Assembly (NCBI GenBank): GCA_964017065.1
Contig: OZ024784.1
Coordinates: 17,155,152-17,219,151 of the forward strand
Direction of reading: 5' to 3'
Length of the DNA stretch: 64,000 nt
Source: Haliclona indistincta
Taxonomy: Eukaryota; Porifera; Demospongiae; Haplosclerida; Chalinidae
Under the pieces are notes generated by a model. The model had not been told where the DNA came from. It saw only the letters and a list, made by a program, of their open reading frames with translations, and did no database searches. The translations under genes and the position numbers were made by a program. This document shows, piece after piece, positions 34,501-49,063 of the stretch. Position 1 is the first letter of the stretch, and every line of letters starts with the position of its first letter.

Positions 34501-37500
34501 TACCGGCTGTACGCCCCAGGAAGGGAACAGCGTCTCTGTGACCATGTTGACAAACTTCCTTTTGTTAGTGACCCATACAGCAACCAGCCCTGATGGAGCC
34601 AGCATCCTGCCCACAGGAAGAACCAATAGATCTTCTCCAGCAACCCATGAGTACCTAGGAACAGGAAACACACAGGAAATGACACTTGAACAAAAAGGGG
34701 AATCCACTGTTAAAAAAAAGAAATACAATACATCGACTGGAATCTCACAGTGGTACAATGATTAGAACTTCACAAAATGTCAAAAACGTGTTTAGCATAA
34801 CATAGTATCACGCTAGAATTCACAAGCAGTTCAGGTATGTTATAATAATCTTTCCACAGGAATGCAAGTTTAGTCATCAAATACAGAAAAGACAAATGGT
34901 AGGGCAGAATAAGGAAGACAATGCATCCTCCTCTCTTTGGTAAAAATACTTAGTTATAGCACAAGTATTCATGGGTGAGTGATTTGCGGTGAGAATCACA
35001 CTATATCAATTACATGATACAGCTTACACCCACATTATACAACAAATCGCATCTTTGTGCTCGTCAGAACAGATTCTATCATTTCAGTAAAGTATTATCA
35101 GTGAACAATTGACAGCTGTATGCATCCTATAGTCTGTTGACAACACCAATTTAGGTCTTAAATCTTAGGTCTTAATTTAGGTCTAAAGTCTGCATCCTCT
35201 ACATAGTACAAGTACTAAGGCGATTTCCTTGCAAGTCTTTTATAGGGAGAACACCAGCCAGCTGCATATGGATGGTATCTGACATGAGTGTTTGCCTATT
35301 ATGCAAATGCGTGCAACACTAATCACTTTGTCTAATCTATGTTCGAGTACATCGATGCTTGTCACTGTCAACACATCACATCCAGAACCTGTTCGCTCAT
35401 TGTAGCACATGCAATAGTCCAGTTCTCTCGCTATGTGCACACAAGCGACCACAAACACTAAACAACACGAGAGGCAACAGTACACAAACAATAGTGGAAC
35501 CACAAGATAATTGGTGTCATCATTATGTAGACATATTCTATAATCCAGGAAGCATTGGTATGAGCTAGATTAATCACCCTATTGACTTGTATAGAATGTG
35601 TGCACACAGGCAGTACTAAACAAGGTGAGAGGATGAGAATATGGTGGGTGTTACGATGAGAAAATATTGTGCAGTGGGTGTATGAAAATAGGCTGAGTGA
35701 GGAAATCCCATCCTTTAGAGGTCACAGACAGGAATGACAGCCAAGACTAGATCAAAGTTGACAATTTACAAATAGAAAGACACTGAAGTCACAGTATTAT
35801 CACCTGGTATGTGATGTGTTATCTCATCTATCACATACAGATATGCTCATCACACAGCCAGGGTACACTACAATTAACATACTCTCTTAATCTTTATGAC
35901 AATTGTTTAACGTAAAGAATGGTGACTAATATTTGAAACATGTCTTACTTGCGTCCTCTGATAGCTGACCGATTCTCCCACGGAGGGTCCATTACTATCA
36001 GATTGAAATCACTCGACCTGGCAGCTAGACGGTACAGAGGAGAGATGAAATAAAAATTGAGGATTGATTACAATGCATTCTAACACACACACTGTGAGAT
36101 TGATCACTGGGCTTACACAATGACAATGATGACAATACTTTGTAGTCTAAGACTAAACACTACACCCAATAGTAGACGCACACCACCAACACACACCCTT
36201 CACACACACAGCGCTACCATAATCGAACGGTAAAGCAAATCATGCCACTTCCAGTGCTTGGTTCTCTTACGTGCTCATCAATTTCTGTAGCAACTGAATG
36301 TGCTACACTATACGGATACTGTGCCTATTCAACTTGAATTGAATTACAAACTAAATACAAATGCAGACATACTGCACATGCCATGGGCACTCTACTGACT
36401 ATTCTGCAGCTGTTAGATGCAGCGCCGCCAGTCACTATAATAAAGAGATCGCTAACAGATGGATGAAGTGTCGGGTTGCTGCCAAGACAAGTATGTAGGT
36501 AGGACAGTGCCTCAATCTACGAGGTGACATTTTAAGAGGATAAAATCACCTTCCTCCCCCTCTCCATCCATGGAGAATGTGTTAATGGTAACATGAGGTG
36601 GTAGTCCCACAACTCCTGATACAGTGACTGTATAGTGCATTCCTAGTTAGTATTATATTACTGCTAGTACTTAGCCAGCACATACTGACTATGCATTATG
36701 CAATTAGGTGTAATCTTATGAGCCCATATACAGCTGTGTATTGGATCACACCACTACACTAACCCAACAGGTTGAACAGGTACACACACACATGCCAGTA
36801 AGACACCAACAATGCAAGCATAACATGGACCCAGTACACTAAACACAAGGAGCCCTACATGTACAAGTCATCAATTAATGTTCATTCATGCAAGCATGCA
36901 CAAACCAACACACAATGCAACTACACAAGACCTTACGTAAACAGTATAAGCTATGCAGACGGTGTTCAGCTATAGCATAGGACGTACCGGTGTGATCGAC
37001 TAGAAGTGAGAATTTAGTCATGTCGGAAAGCAAGAAGGTGGAGAGTGGGGGCAGGGTGAACAGCTCGGACCAGCACAGCAGTGAGGCAGCTGTCTCGTGT
37101 TGTACATTACAGACAACATTTCCGAACACATCAACGTCTCCATCAACACAATCTAGAAAGATATGAATTATGGACATAACTGATTTCCCATTTCACATGA
37201 ACTGAACTAAACCAAACAACATGATGATGCTGTACAAGGGCACATCTATGATGTTCTAATCACAGCAAGTATGTATACATGCACCTTCCTGTTTTGTATA
37301 AGGTAGATTGATATTACAAAGTGAAAATAAAATCCATCAAACAGGAAGTACAGTCTTGGGAAGTTAGGCACAAAAATTCCCTTGATACAATTAAGAAGGT
37401 ATGTGTGTGAGGGTAATAGCACGACCTTCAGATAGCTCGAGAACTGGTGGCGGTGAAGATACGGGGACCAGGGCATCCAGTTCACACAGACTCGCCAAGT

Positions 37501-38732
37501 CAGTTTGACAAGCTTTGCCGCTACCATCTAACAAACAAATCATCGCCAAAAATGAACAAAAAATGACATCACTGACCAGAGATAACAGGAAAATAGTTGA
37601 TTTTCTGAGCAGCTTCAAGCAGTAGATGATAGCTGGCTATTATATATTCTCTGATCTATAAGACATAAGACCATACATGTCTGAATAGGAGATTACTGTT
37701 ATATTACACAATATCCACCACCTGACGTCTACTGACGATCACAAAGGATGCATATACAATACAATACTCTATACAGGGTCACGGTTTACAATACAATACT
37801 GATAGTGTGAGTAGCATCTGTAAGACAAGCTAGGCACTGCTACTGTACTTGGACACACACGTCTTTAGTGATCATTGTGACATGGTTAGGTCTATAAACA
37901 TATGCCGGACAGACAAGCAGACACTAATACCATAAACAAACTGCATGTGGTGGCTTCTAATGTCTACCCAGAAACGCTTAACTACCAGATACCATTTCTA
38001 TACAAGAGCATAATGTCATAAGAGTACATTCTGTTAATCGGAAATATTGCACAAGCTTGATAATAATCAAATACATGCACATCCCATACATAACAACACA
38101 GTAAACATTAATAATGATATTCATTGACCATTAACTTTAATCACACTAACTCATGATTGTCGAGATCACGTTTTGCCTAGAGGCAGCTATAGACAGGTCA
38201 TGACAGTGTTGACCATACCGTTATAATAGTATTCATTGGGTTTATATTGGGTGTTGGTATATTGTACTATGAGTCATTGGTTGTGTAGGTGTGGGTCTAG
38301 GTCAGAGGAGAGAGCTGGGTTGGTGATATTCATCTGAAGACTGTCTCTCCCTCTACTCACACTCAGAACAATTAAACTACATGCATGCTGATGTAGTTTT
38401 CAAATATATATACGCTGAATTCGATCAATTTGCGTTCAGTTCACTGACAGTTGGACATGTATGTATTTGCTCACTTGCAGGAAATGTTCCATTTGCTGCT
38501 TCTCACCACTATTCTTGAATTGAGACTTCTTTTTTCGCCTCTTTCTCTTGATGGGCACTACATAATTATATCGTATGCAACGTACGGTATGTATTTGTGA
38601 GAAAAATTGATTACGTTCACTTGGAGTACAACCCCGATTAGTTCCATGCCTTTTAGTCACTAGTGGGACCTCAAGGCACTCTGGATAGTGTAGAATAGCT
38701 TCCTCAACTCCTTGCCATACCACAGTCTGCAT
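31299..38732 (-). CDS. METTL4: METTL4, MT-A70 family N6-adenine methyltransferase
   Basis: Eight exons from the ATG at 38732 to the stop at 31299. N-terminal exon MQTVVWQGVEEAILHYPE with a basic IKRKRRKKKSQFK. Then IREYIIASYHLLLEAAQKIN (near 37600-37650), ACQTDLASLCELDALVPV (near 37450), and LPPLSTFLLSDMTKFSLLVD (near 37030). The catalytic exon has SSDFNLIVMDPPWENRSAIR (near 35950-36020). SWVAGEDLLVLPVGRMLAPS, LVAVWVTNKRKFV and LFPSWGVQPVAEWLWLK are in 34480-34656. VTADGELVHDLDSVHKKPYE and TLIIGRKS (exon 5' end 32115) and FVFMCVPSAVHSQKPYL follow. The last exon is LEMFARNLLPGWNSWGNEV. DPPW is the catalytic motif of MT-A70 enzymes. Known METTL4 activities are m6Am in U2 snRNA and debated 6mA in DNA. 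The protein stops right after SWGNEV, shorter than human. It has a Cys/Ser-rich insert after TLIIGRKS. It is divergent from the 38980 gene. Confidence 0.93.
31544..31591. repeat. (GT)n microsatellite in the last METTL4 intron
   Basis: A pure (GT)n of about 48 bp, (CA)n on the coding strand, downstream of the donor following SAVHSQKPYL. No effect on coding is expected. Confidence 0.95.
32233..32690. repeat. 39-bp minisatellite in METTL4 intron
   Basis: About 11 copies of a 39-bp unit with the core ATCATCAGAGGCTGGTACCC followed by ATACGCTATTTACTGTACT. Variants are frequent (ATATGC/ATACGC, CAGAGG/CAGGAGG) and a few copies are shortened. It lies in the 32116-34479 intron. Confidence 0.95.
33396..33988. 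repeat. 28-bp minisatellite in METTL4 intron
   Basis: About 22 copies of a 28-bp unit, TTGACAGCTATACTGAAATA then CTGATGTA, with copies shortened where AAATACTG is lost. It decays at the right end (AATAATGTA variants). Confidence 0.95.
34192..34363. repeat. 43-bp tandem repeat, exactly four copies
   Basis: Four apparently identical 43-bp units starting TCATGTTGATGATATATTCC and ending TGTTTAGTTTAG (172 bp in total). Near-identity suggests a recent expansion. Same METTL4 intron as the 39- and 28-bp arrays. Confidence 0.95.
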
Positions 38733-38979
38733 GTTGCTCCACCCATAAACTCACCCCAACATCAGCTAGTAAATTCTAAAACAATTTTCAGGTCAAGCTG
38801 TACTGTACAAATGAAAACTTACTATTAGAACAGAAGTTCTCACAAATCTGTTGAAAGCTAGGTGGCAGCCATTTTAAATTATCGACGTGGGTGGGCTGAC
38901 TACGTACACGCCCACTAGCACTTTCCTAGCTATAAAAGCTATCTACAAACTTGCGAGTAGAACTGCTTTGTTTTCAGTA
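38733..38979. promoter_or_regulatory. Divergent promoter, METTL4 / PH-like gene
   Basis: A 247-bp spacer. On the METTL4 strand it holds AAAATGGCTGCC (38864-38875), a YY1-type site whose ATG opens a four-codon frame (MAAT, stop) that could be an upstream ORF for METTL4. Use of these elements is inferred. Confidence 0.5.
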
Positions 38980-39735
38980 ATGATGAAATTCAGCTCTGAA
39001 GACATGCTGCGCCAGAACGTGTTCTCTTCTATTCATCTGAGCACTGAGCTCCAGAGAGGTCAAGCCTCCGTCACTTACCCATCTTGCTCTTTCTGCGGAG
39101 GAACAGTCAGTGGGAAAAAGCCGTCAAGTGCTCGTAAAGTCGCCACATGTCAGCTGAGCTTGTACACAAATCCGTCAGAGTCGTTCATCGTCTGGTTCAA
39201 GAAACCCGACGAGCCCAAGGGCATGCTTTGGTTGCGGAGCTGTCACGTACGAAGAGGAAGCACTGTAGACGGAAGCAGTCCCGTAGAGCTGATCTCGAAA
39301 GGCTGCAGAGGACGCTGTTCCTACACACTACGATTCGTTCAACAGACATCTACAGAAGAGTGGTACAGATTACTCCGACAAGAGTCGAGAAGAAACGCCG
39401 ACTACGATGATCCAGCAGACATGAGCGAGGAGGAAGAGTCACCGCTGGACAGATTACTAGCTGACCTGCAAGACGATGGCGAGTGCAGTCTATTGCAAGA
39501 TCGAAAGGACAGAAGAGAGTCACAGGGAAGTAGTCCTCCTAGCTCGGGAAGAAGTTCGCCAAAGAAGCCATCGGCCAAGACAAAGAACAGACCGTTTAGA
39601 ATTCAAATATCGACTACATTCGGTAGAAAGACCAGTGTACCGGTCACCACAGCCTCGTCCTATGTAGAATGCCCAATCAGTCCAGACAGTACCACAGATG
39701 CAGTGTCAAGATGGTCGTGGCCTGTCAAGGCATAG
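38980..39735 (+). CDS. Intronless PH-like domain protein, 251 aa
   Basis: No named family recognised. The ATG at 38980 (or 38983) opens a 251-residue single-exon frame, with codon use and length that support a real gene. There is a small Cys pair, YPSCSFCGG, at about 34-42. The segment from about residue 55 to 135 resembles a pleckstrin-homology fold: strands LYTNPSESFIVWFKK, GMLWLRSCHVRRG, SYTLRFVQQT and a closing helix with the hallmark Trp, STEEWYRLLRQESRR. The C-terminal half is acidic then Ser/Lys-rich (MSEEEESPLDRLLADLQDD; SSPPSSGRSSPKKPSAKTKN), probably disordered. A cytosolic, lipid- or protein-binding adaptor is a guess. Lack of introns among intron-rich neighbours may reflect retroposition or ancient intron loss. 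It converges on PNO1. Confidence 0.75.
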   Translation: MMKFSSEDMLRQNVFSSIHLSTELQRGQASVTYPSCSFCGGTVSGKKPSSARKVATCQLSLYTNPSESFIVWFKKPDEPKGMLWLRSCHVRRGSTVDGSSPVELISKGCRGRCSYTLRFVQQTSTEEWYRLLRQESRRNADYDDPADMSEEEESPLDRLLADLQDDGECSLLQDRKDRRESQGSSPPSSGRSSPKKPSAKTKNRPFRIQISTTFGRKTSVPVTTASSYVECPISPDSTTDAVSRWSWPVKA

Positions 39736-40214
39736 CAACTGTCAATCTCTTTGTGCTCTCTCTTGTCAATGTTATGTCAGTATTCTCTGTGAAGTATTGT
39801 TGTCCTAGGCTTGTTGTCAAACTTGAAGGACTGCATTACCAAAGTCGGACATGGAAGGCCGCAAAGAGACAATATTTATAACCTCATCACTATTTCTACA
39901 GAGATACTTTCTATCATGTTCAGCTGCCTAGCTCCAAGTGCAGCTTCACAAGTCATTATTATTATTATCTTGTATCACATTCAATTCTGTATTATAACTT
40001 TTCAACTGCTTCATTGTTCATATTACCAATTTCAAAAATTAAACCATTGTTGAAATTCAATATTCAGTGATATGGGACAGTTATTGTATTCACATGTCCA
40101 ATTTAGTCCAGGAATGCAATGAATACACTCAAGACAGACCATGCAGCAATGAACATATGTACAATACTAGTCACACCACCATCACTACTATGTTTGGAAT
40201 CCACCACCATGTGA
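39736..40214. other. Convergent 3' intergenic region
   Basis: 479 bp between the PH-like gene and the PNO1 stop. AT-rich with (ATT)n-like sequence near 39955-39970. No gene seen. Confidence 0.6.
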
Positions 40215-43200
40215 CTAGAATTTTTCAACTGCTCGCCTAGCCACAGACCTCATCTGACCGTACACCTTAGACGGTGGACTTCCTGAGAGGAGAAAAATGG
40301 GAAGTAATCCAGGAAGTTGAATAATTATGATCAGACAAAGATGGAAAATTTAATTTTCATTTTAAATCATTAAGGCCTCGCCCAGCACAACACAGCACAT
40401 CAACATCATTAGTCAGGAACCAAACTTCCACACACTTCAAACCTCAATGCATGCATTAAAACTTTCAACCAAGCATTCACTGTATAGGCCGTACAAGCAG
40501 TTAACAACACAACTCAATGACTGCGTTAATCTGTCAACTATCTAGCTCCTTTACACTACACAGCGACAATAAGGTGATAGCTGAACTAACGGCTAGTACA
40601 ACCAAGCATATTTTATTAGCACATTCAAACTTTCCCTAAACTGACTCGAAAACATTCATGCTGTCTCACATTCATGCTGCCTTTGTTTCTAAGTGTACGA
40701 CAGCTGTAGCGCTTCATACCCATCATAAAGTATCTATTGCTACTAGATATGCAGTGCATTGTTACATGTGAGCATATGGAATGAGCGTGATGTGATCATG
40801 GGTTGATAAAAGGACAAGTGCTGCCCACAACATTCTCCAATCCAGTCAGAGTGGAGCTAGCTCCAAATTGATGACATTACTGACACAACTTCCTCAAAAT
40901 CAGCAGATTTCTGTCTATTCAAACAGGCGGTGTTGTGAAAAGTATTTTTGCAATCACAAAAATCCAATGCTGTTGATAGTAAACTGAAAATGTGAAAGTA
41001 AACATATTGAGAGTACACACATGACCTTACGAGACCCTGAATCAACAAGTGACGATCACGAATATGTGTAAGCTACCTGTTCCTGCTTTTTATCTTTGCA
41101 TGGGACTTTACGGAGTAACTATTTAAAAATTCAAAACAGGAAAACAAACAGTGATTCACATATTATGTATTAATTTTTGTCCTCTTGAAGATCGTGAGTC
41201 AAAGACATGCTACAACCTCTAGGAATGACCGATGATCTTCAGGTCACTGGAGCATTAGCGAGCAATAAACACTTGGTGAGTGAGTGATAATTGAAATTCA
41301 CAAGGCTCTCCATAATGAAGAGACACAATATGGAGAGAGCCTTGTAATGAGTCTTGTAACACAGGCGAGGCTCTCCAAAATGAAAATGAAAAAATAAAAG
41401 AACTTAAACACACAAAGGTCAAGCGGTATTGATAAGACACCACACACTACATGTAGATAACACCACAGTCACTCTTTGTATTACCACAGGTCGGGCTGGC
41501 TGATAGAGATTTCAACATGTTCAGCTACACCAAAAGGAAAATTCCATTACACAGATCGTGTTTAGCAACTTTGTGCTGCATTCCGCAGGCTCATTGACGT
41601 TGTAAAGTGAGACAATCTAACGTTTTGTAATTACTATACTAGTTTGACTGTAAATAGTTAACATTTCCATCCACTAAGACGACGTTCTTCCAAGATATTG
41701 ATTATCCACACCACATTAATATCACCACCACAACTATCGATCCTGCATGTATTCCTGTAAATTTAATCATTTAAATGCATGCATAGGGACAAACCCTATA
41801 TTACCCACAAATACATTTTTACTCAAAATGACATGTCTTCAATCCAGGAGACCAGTCTAAATGGAATGCTAAATTATCATTTTCCAATGCATTCATACCC
41901 AATAGTCCCTGACCACAACATTGAAGATATGCAATACAGTATTTCCGTAGAGGCTATCGTATGGCGAGGGGTCAAGCCAGCTAGTCACTGACCTGTGAGA
42001 TTAGCAGGTAGACCAAAGTCCATAAATGATACAATAGTACGATACCACAACCCTTTGATTAGTGTTACAGTGAGCTATTCCCCTAACACCACTCCTAATA
42101 CACATTATAGTGTGGGTCTGACTATCAAACACAAACTCTGCCAGAACAGAACACCACAGGAGTGTTAGAATGAATAACGCAGCATGCTTTGATTATAGCA
42201 AAGCAGTCTACAATACGACAATGCTGGGCTCGAGAGGGTTAAAGTCTGCATGTTATTGGACATACCCACACATGTTCGAATGCATTACTGTAGTGTGTGA
42301 ATGATATTATAGCTATTGTAAATCTAATAACAGGAGAGACAGGTCAGCTATGCTAGAATGGCGTCATATAGTTTTGGTATCACTCCTGTTCTGTTATAGC
42401 GTAGTAATGCAAGCCTGCCCTAAACAGGTTCACCACAATCGCTTCGACACTAATTAGCCAAATTCCTCGATTAACAGGCATAAAGACACACTACCACTTA
42501 TCCACATTCTTTTCACAACCACAGCAAAGCTGGTTGGAATACAGCATAATGACACACCTAGCTTGCTTCATCAGCTGATTGCTAGCACTCAAGGGCTTTG
42601 TCTGCACTACCACAATCAAACTCATTAGGATAAATTGACCTGTAGCGTCTAACTTGGTAATTCCATGTAATACAAATAAACCAAAGTACAGTACAGCAAT
42701 CTGTATACTGGTGCGTGCGTGCATGTGAGACAAGCTCGAGATAAATTCAAAAAATACATTCTAATGTTGCGTTCTGGAGGTACCATCTGATACACCAAAC
42801 TAGACAAGATCTGATATTTCTAGAAAAAGCTCAAATTACATTGCTGCAACTAAAATCATAATTTTAAAGTTCGAGCCTAAATGCCCAAAAATGCTCAGCT
42901 CTAAATCACTAATCATGAATACTATTAACCCACAATAAATATCGTTAATACCAATCACTCTAAGTCACAAACATGTTAGAACACTTTGAGAAAAATAAAT
43001 GCAATGTAAATAAATGCAATGTTATTCGATTGAGAAACTGTGCCAAAGTGCATTGAAAACAGGATGGGCAAATCAACTATGGAAAGAGCTGTCTGCCAAT
43101 AGCAGCCTTACTAATGCTGCTAATTGTTGGGTGTAAATTAAAGTTGAAAAGAGCATTTGCATATTTCATGTCAGTAACAAGGTAAGTACAGAGGAAGAGA

Positions 43201-46200
43201 AGGAACATGTGAGTGATCCATTGCTCACCTAAAATGAGATTGCAGATAGCATTGCGAGCTATTCTGATGTTTTGAAACGATCCAAGAATGTGAATTTTGC
43301 TACGCAAGAGGAAAAGGAAGAACAAGATAAACACAAGAAAAACAGAACAATACAAGTTGGTCTTGTATTAGTATTAGGTAGTATTTTAGTGTATTGTAAT
43401 ATTAGTTGACACAGACTACAGTGTGTAAAGCATTCTCCTAATCTCTTCACACAGTAGCGTGTATACAACAAGTAGCTGTTATACTAACACAATGACCACA
43501 GCATCTTGTCCTACTCCCTGACCCAGCTGACTGGTTGCTTACATTGCACATGTGTAACACCATATCATAGAACAACATGCTGTGCTGGTATACACATGTA
43601 TGCATAAACACATACAGCATTTGGTACTGGCTCAGCTAATAAGCATGACAGCTGCTCAATGAGGCACAGAGAGACAACTTGGCTGTTGTGGCTACTCTAG
43701 TTTATATCACTGTCAGGATACACTAAATCGACCACACGAATACTGGAAATAACATTGCATGCGCGTATAACAAATAAGGACAGGGAAAGAGCGTCCAAAT
43801 CGATTTTAGGGAGTGCACTGAAAACCTTCGTCATAAGGAAGGTTTCTGCTAGCAACATAAGACGGCGATCATAGCCCTGACAATATGCTCGATGGTTTTT
43901 AGTTGGAGATGAGCAAGATGAAGCATGGATGCTGTAAGTAAAGGTGGGAAATAACGACCAAAGAAAGGTAGCAACAGCATATGGTGAAATAGTTGATTAC
44001 CACGCAGGATAACGAGAGTTAAAATTCTCCTATTACAAAAGATATGTGATATCAGATGGAAATACTAGAACATTTATCAGTCATGATAGTATTGTATCAC
44101 AACACAATGCAACCACCACAATAATGTGTTTCCAGTAACAGCATATCTTGGCTAGGCTCACTATCACCCACTCCATACACTATTTGCATTCATGTGTTCA
44201 AAAGAGCATGACAAATGAATGATATTTAGCATACATCGGTACAAAGGGTGTGTGGTACTATCATCCAGTCAGCATTTATGGTCAATGTTTTATACACTAC
44301 ATGAAGTTATGAGTCACTCCTGTAGACAAGAATTTATCAACAATTGACGCACACAGTATGCTGTATGTAATACATCGAACACGAACAAGATACATAGAAC
44401 CACACAAGAACACACACAGAGAAAGAAACAGTGTCATTCACGACCTATCAGGAATGTTATTCTATGCGAGACCGCCCCGATACCAACACCAGTATGTCAT
44501 AAGCTATTAGACAATACTCAACTGTTGCTAGGTTGACTAGAAGCTATGCAGGACAAAACAGTGTCTGTACGGTCATTTACATCACTATAAGGTGTTAATT
44601 CCACTTGCATATTTGCCGGTATCTAGTAACCATACAAACCAATTTATAGTAGCATGCATGCATGACCAACACAATTATAACCAACTGTAACGCAATAACC
44701 CTTTCAACTCTGTCTGCCTTACCACTGGAATGAGATCTGACCTAACACAATCACTAGTATATTGTAAAATGTATTATTAGGTTATGTAGTGAACTAATTA
44801 CAATATCTACTAATGCACCGTATTACAAACAATCAACAACATCTGGTTTCACTCAGTGCCGACAACAAATGAACTATAATTTGACGGAAACGCATCAGAG
44901 GTCAAAGGAGCAAACGAGGAGAAATACGCAGGAGGAGAGTCCAGTGGATAATTGGTTTATACTCTCCTCCACCCTCCCCCTCTCACTCCCTCACCAGCTC
45001 TCATTTCCATATTATCCTTTCACAATGAGATCACAGTGTACTGTCAACAATACCAAATACTGAACGCTCCCTAATTCCAACAAAAGCATCACATATTAAA
45101 CCAATCACAATGAACACCAAACTATTGAGCCGAATCCAACACCGTAAAAAGAGAGAGAGAGAGGGAGAGAGAAGGGAGAGGTTGGCGGTTATGTAACAAT
45201 TGGTGTCATATTACATCTACATGCATCTCTCTATATAATTATCATCCCACATACAAATTCTGTAGCAAGGCGGGTTGCTTTGTGACCATTCCGAACTTTC
45301 CACACTACCGTATTTCTCCTAAAAATTCGGCGCAAAATAAATAATTTTCAGATTTGCTTGCCCAATAAGCGCCAACGAGCATGTGTTTTGAATGAGAACG
45401 CGTCTACAGCTCCGTTCTATGATGTACGGAGCTCCGTTTTCTGCTTTCATGTTGGCTGACCACGACGAAGAACTAAAGCGCTTTGAGGTTTAGTATGCAT
45501 TTCAGCAACAAGGTGCCAAAAATAGGAGGCACTGACATCTTTAGAAGAAATACGGTATTGGCTGTTGTGTGAAAACCTTCATACAAATCAAATGGAATTT
45601 CCCCATTACTCATATGACAAACAAACTAAAAACTGAAGCCATAACTCGCAAAAGCAACATGGTTTCCAGGTCTTCTCACCTATCGGCCAGTACTATCCGA
45701 GTCTTGGTGACATTTTCAATCGTGAACTTTGTCTTTCCACCGCTCCCGGCAATACGACCAATAGCTCTAGACAAGTGGTCACCTTTGAGAGGTTTGACTG
45801 CGGAAAAACAAACAACTCACACACAATGCAAAGTGCAGCACTAGGTGGGTGGGTTCACAGTGATTAGGTGTCAAGTATGAATGTGTGTGAGTGGGAGAAG
45901 TGATGATGGGCTGGTGACTGCACAGGTGTGGTATGTAGCTGAAGATTACCGTCTTGTATTTGAAAAGAGTCAACGAAAAGATCATCCAGTCGAACTAGAG
46001 CAAGAGCATCCTGAACAGAACAGATAAAGCTTTTAAAACACACACACACACGTTGACTAACACAGTATTCACAATATCGTGTTTGGATACATACCTCTAC
46101 GTCAAACCCAAGCATGAAGGCTTTGACAAAGTCTGCTGCTTTCTGAATAGCTCCGGGATTAGTGGTGAACTTTGAGGACTAAAAAATGAAATTAATGTCG

Positions 46201-46624
46201 ACTTAATTACTTATCAGTGATCTTTAGTTTCTGACCTTAATTTCAACGTTTTTTGTCTTCAAGTTGACTCGGATCTGCAGTTTGAGGTGATCGACCACGG
46301 GAGTGAATATCTTCATCCAGTGCTCCTTGAGTGGAGAGAATCGGTTAGGAGGAACAGGTACAATACGATACTCTGGACGACCACCCTGAGCAAGAGAAGT
46401 GAGAATCAGATGGTGGTTAGGAGAATGGCTCTAACCAATACTGTCGAGGCATCAACTGGAGGGAAAGAGGGCCTCTTTGTCGTCGAAGCAGCCTCTCCAT
46501 CTTCTGTTTCCATTTCTCCCTCGACGCCCCTGGCCTTTCTCTTTCTTTTAGAGCTCACTTCCTTGAATTCTTGCTGCTCCTTTTCAGCACTCACTTCGCT
46601 TTCCATCTCTGCCTCCGTCGCCAT
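40215..46624 (-). CDS. PNO1: PNO1/DIM2, KH-domain 40S ribosome assembly factor
   Basis: Pre-40S factor that works with NOB1 in 18S rRNA 3'-end maturation in the nucleolus and cytoplasm. Seven exons. E1 46442-46624 ([20 protein letters not shown], basic [22 protein letters not shown]). E2 from 46385 ([49 protein letters not shown]). E3 ([19 protein letters not shown]). E4 ([20 protein letters not shown]). E5 45680-45797 ([38 protein letters not shown]). E6 43229-43299 ([20 protein letters not shown]). E7 40215-40282 ([21 protein letters not shown]). All joins keep frame. The match to human PNO1 is near-collinear; the second KH loop reads GSGG where human has GKGG. Introns 5 (43300-45679) and 6 (40283-43228) are unusually long for this window. 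The start lies in CACAATGGCGACGG, a TISU-like context, 67 bp from the KAT5 start. Confidence 0.95.
40283..43228 (-). other. PNO1 intron 6
   Basis: 2.9 kb, AT-rich. It contains one clear hairpin (41301-41344). I found no nested coding gene and no convincing snoRNA boxes, although ribosome-biogenesis introns often host snoRNAs. Confidence 0.7.
41301..41344. repeat. Hairpin in PNO1 intron 6
   Basis: CAAGGCTCTCCATA (41301-41314) pairs with TATGGAGAGAGCCTTG (41329-41344) apart from a two-base bulge, leaving a loop of about 14 bases. A further GAGGCTCTCC follows near 41366. Confidence 0.6.
43300..45679 (-). other. PNO1 intron 5
   Basis: 2.4 kb, AT-rich, with a (GA)n-rich patch near 45150-45180 and one TA-flanked MITE (45308-45555). 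No nested gene seen. Confidence 0.7.
45308..45555. mobile_element. Tc1/mariner-like MITE
   Basis: Terminal inverted repeats CCGTATTTCTCCTAAA (45308-45323) and TTTAGAAGAAATACGG (45540-45555) match at 15 of 16 positions. Both ends are flanked by TA (45306-45307, 45556-45557), the target-site duplication of Tc1/mariner elements. The 248-bp interior has no transposase frame, so this is a non-autonomous element. Confidence 0.75.
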
Positions 46625-46691
46625 TGTGCACGTGGTTCTGCAGAAAGACGTGGTCCGTGAAACCACGCCTATTTTAAATTGAGCGCACAAA
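46625..46691. promoter_or_regulatory. 67-bp divergent promoter, PNO1 / KAT5
   Basis: The two ATGs are only 67 bp apart. Each lies in a TISU-like context: CACAATGGCGACGG on the minus strand and CACAAAATGGCGTCGC on the plus strand. TISU elements support initiation from very short 5' UTRs and also bind YY1. Such short leaders are required by the geometry here. Confidence 0.7.
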
Positions 46692-48880
<2,189 letters not shown>

Positions 48881-49063
48881 CGATTGTCGAAATCTCGCAT
48901 GAATACATGTTCTATAATGCACCGTGTGCACTATTTGATGACTCAATTATCTTGTATTTATTTTCAACTAGTTTTTAAACTGTAAAATCAAAAATTGAGG
49001 ATTGAGGAATAATATTACAGTGGTTAGGATAAAATATAATCTGTGTCTCGTATGTACATGTGT

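Noticed and set aside
40283..43228. snoRNA in PNO1 intron 6
   Set aside because: Looked for C/D box and H/ACA patterns by eye; no convincing box pair with a closing stem.
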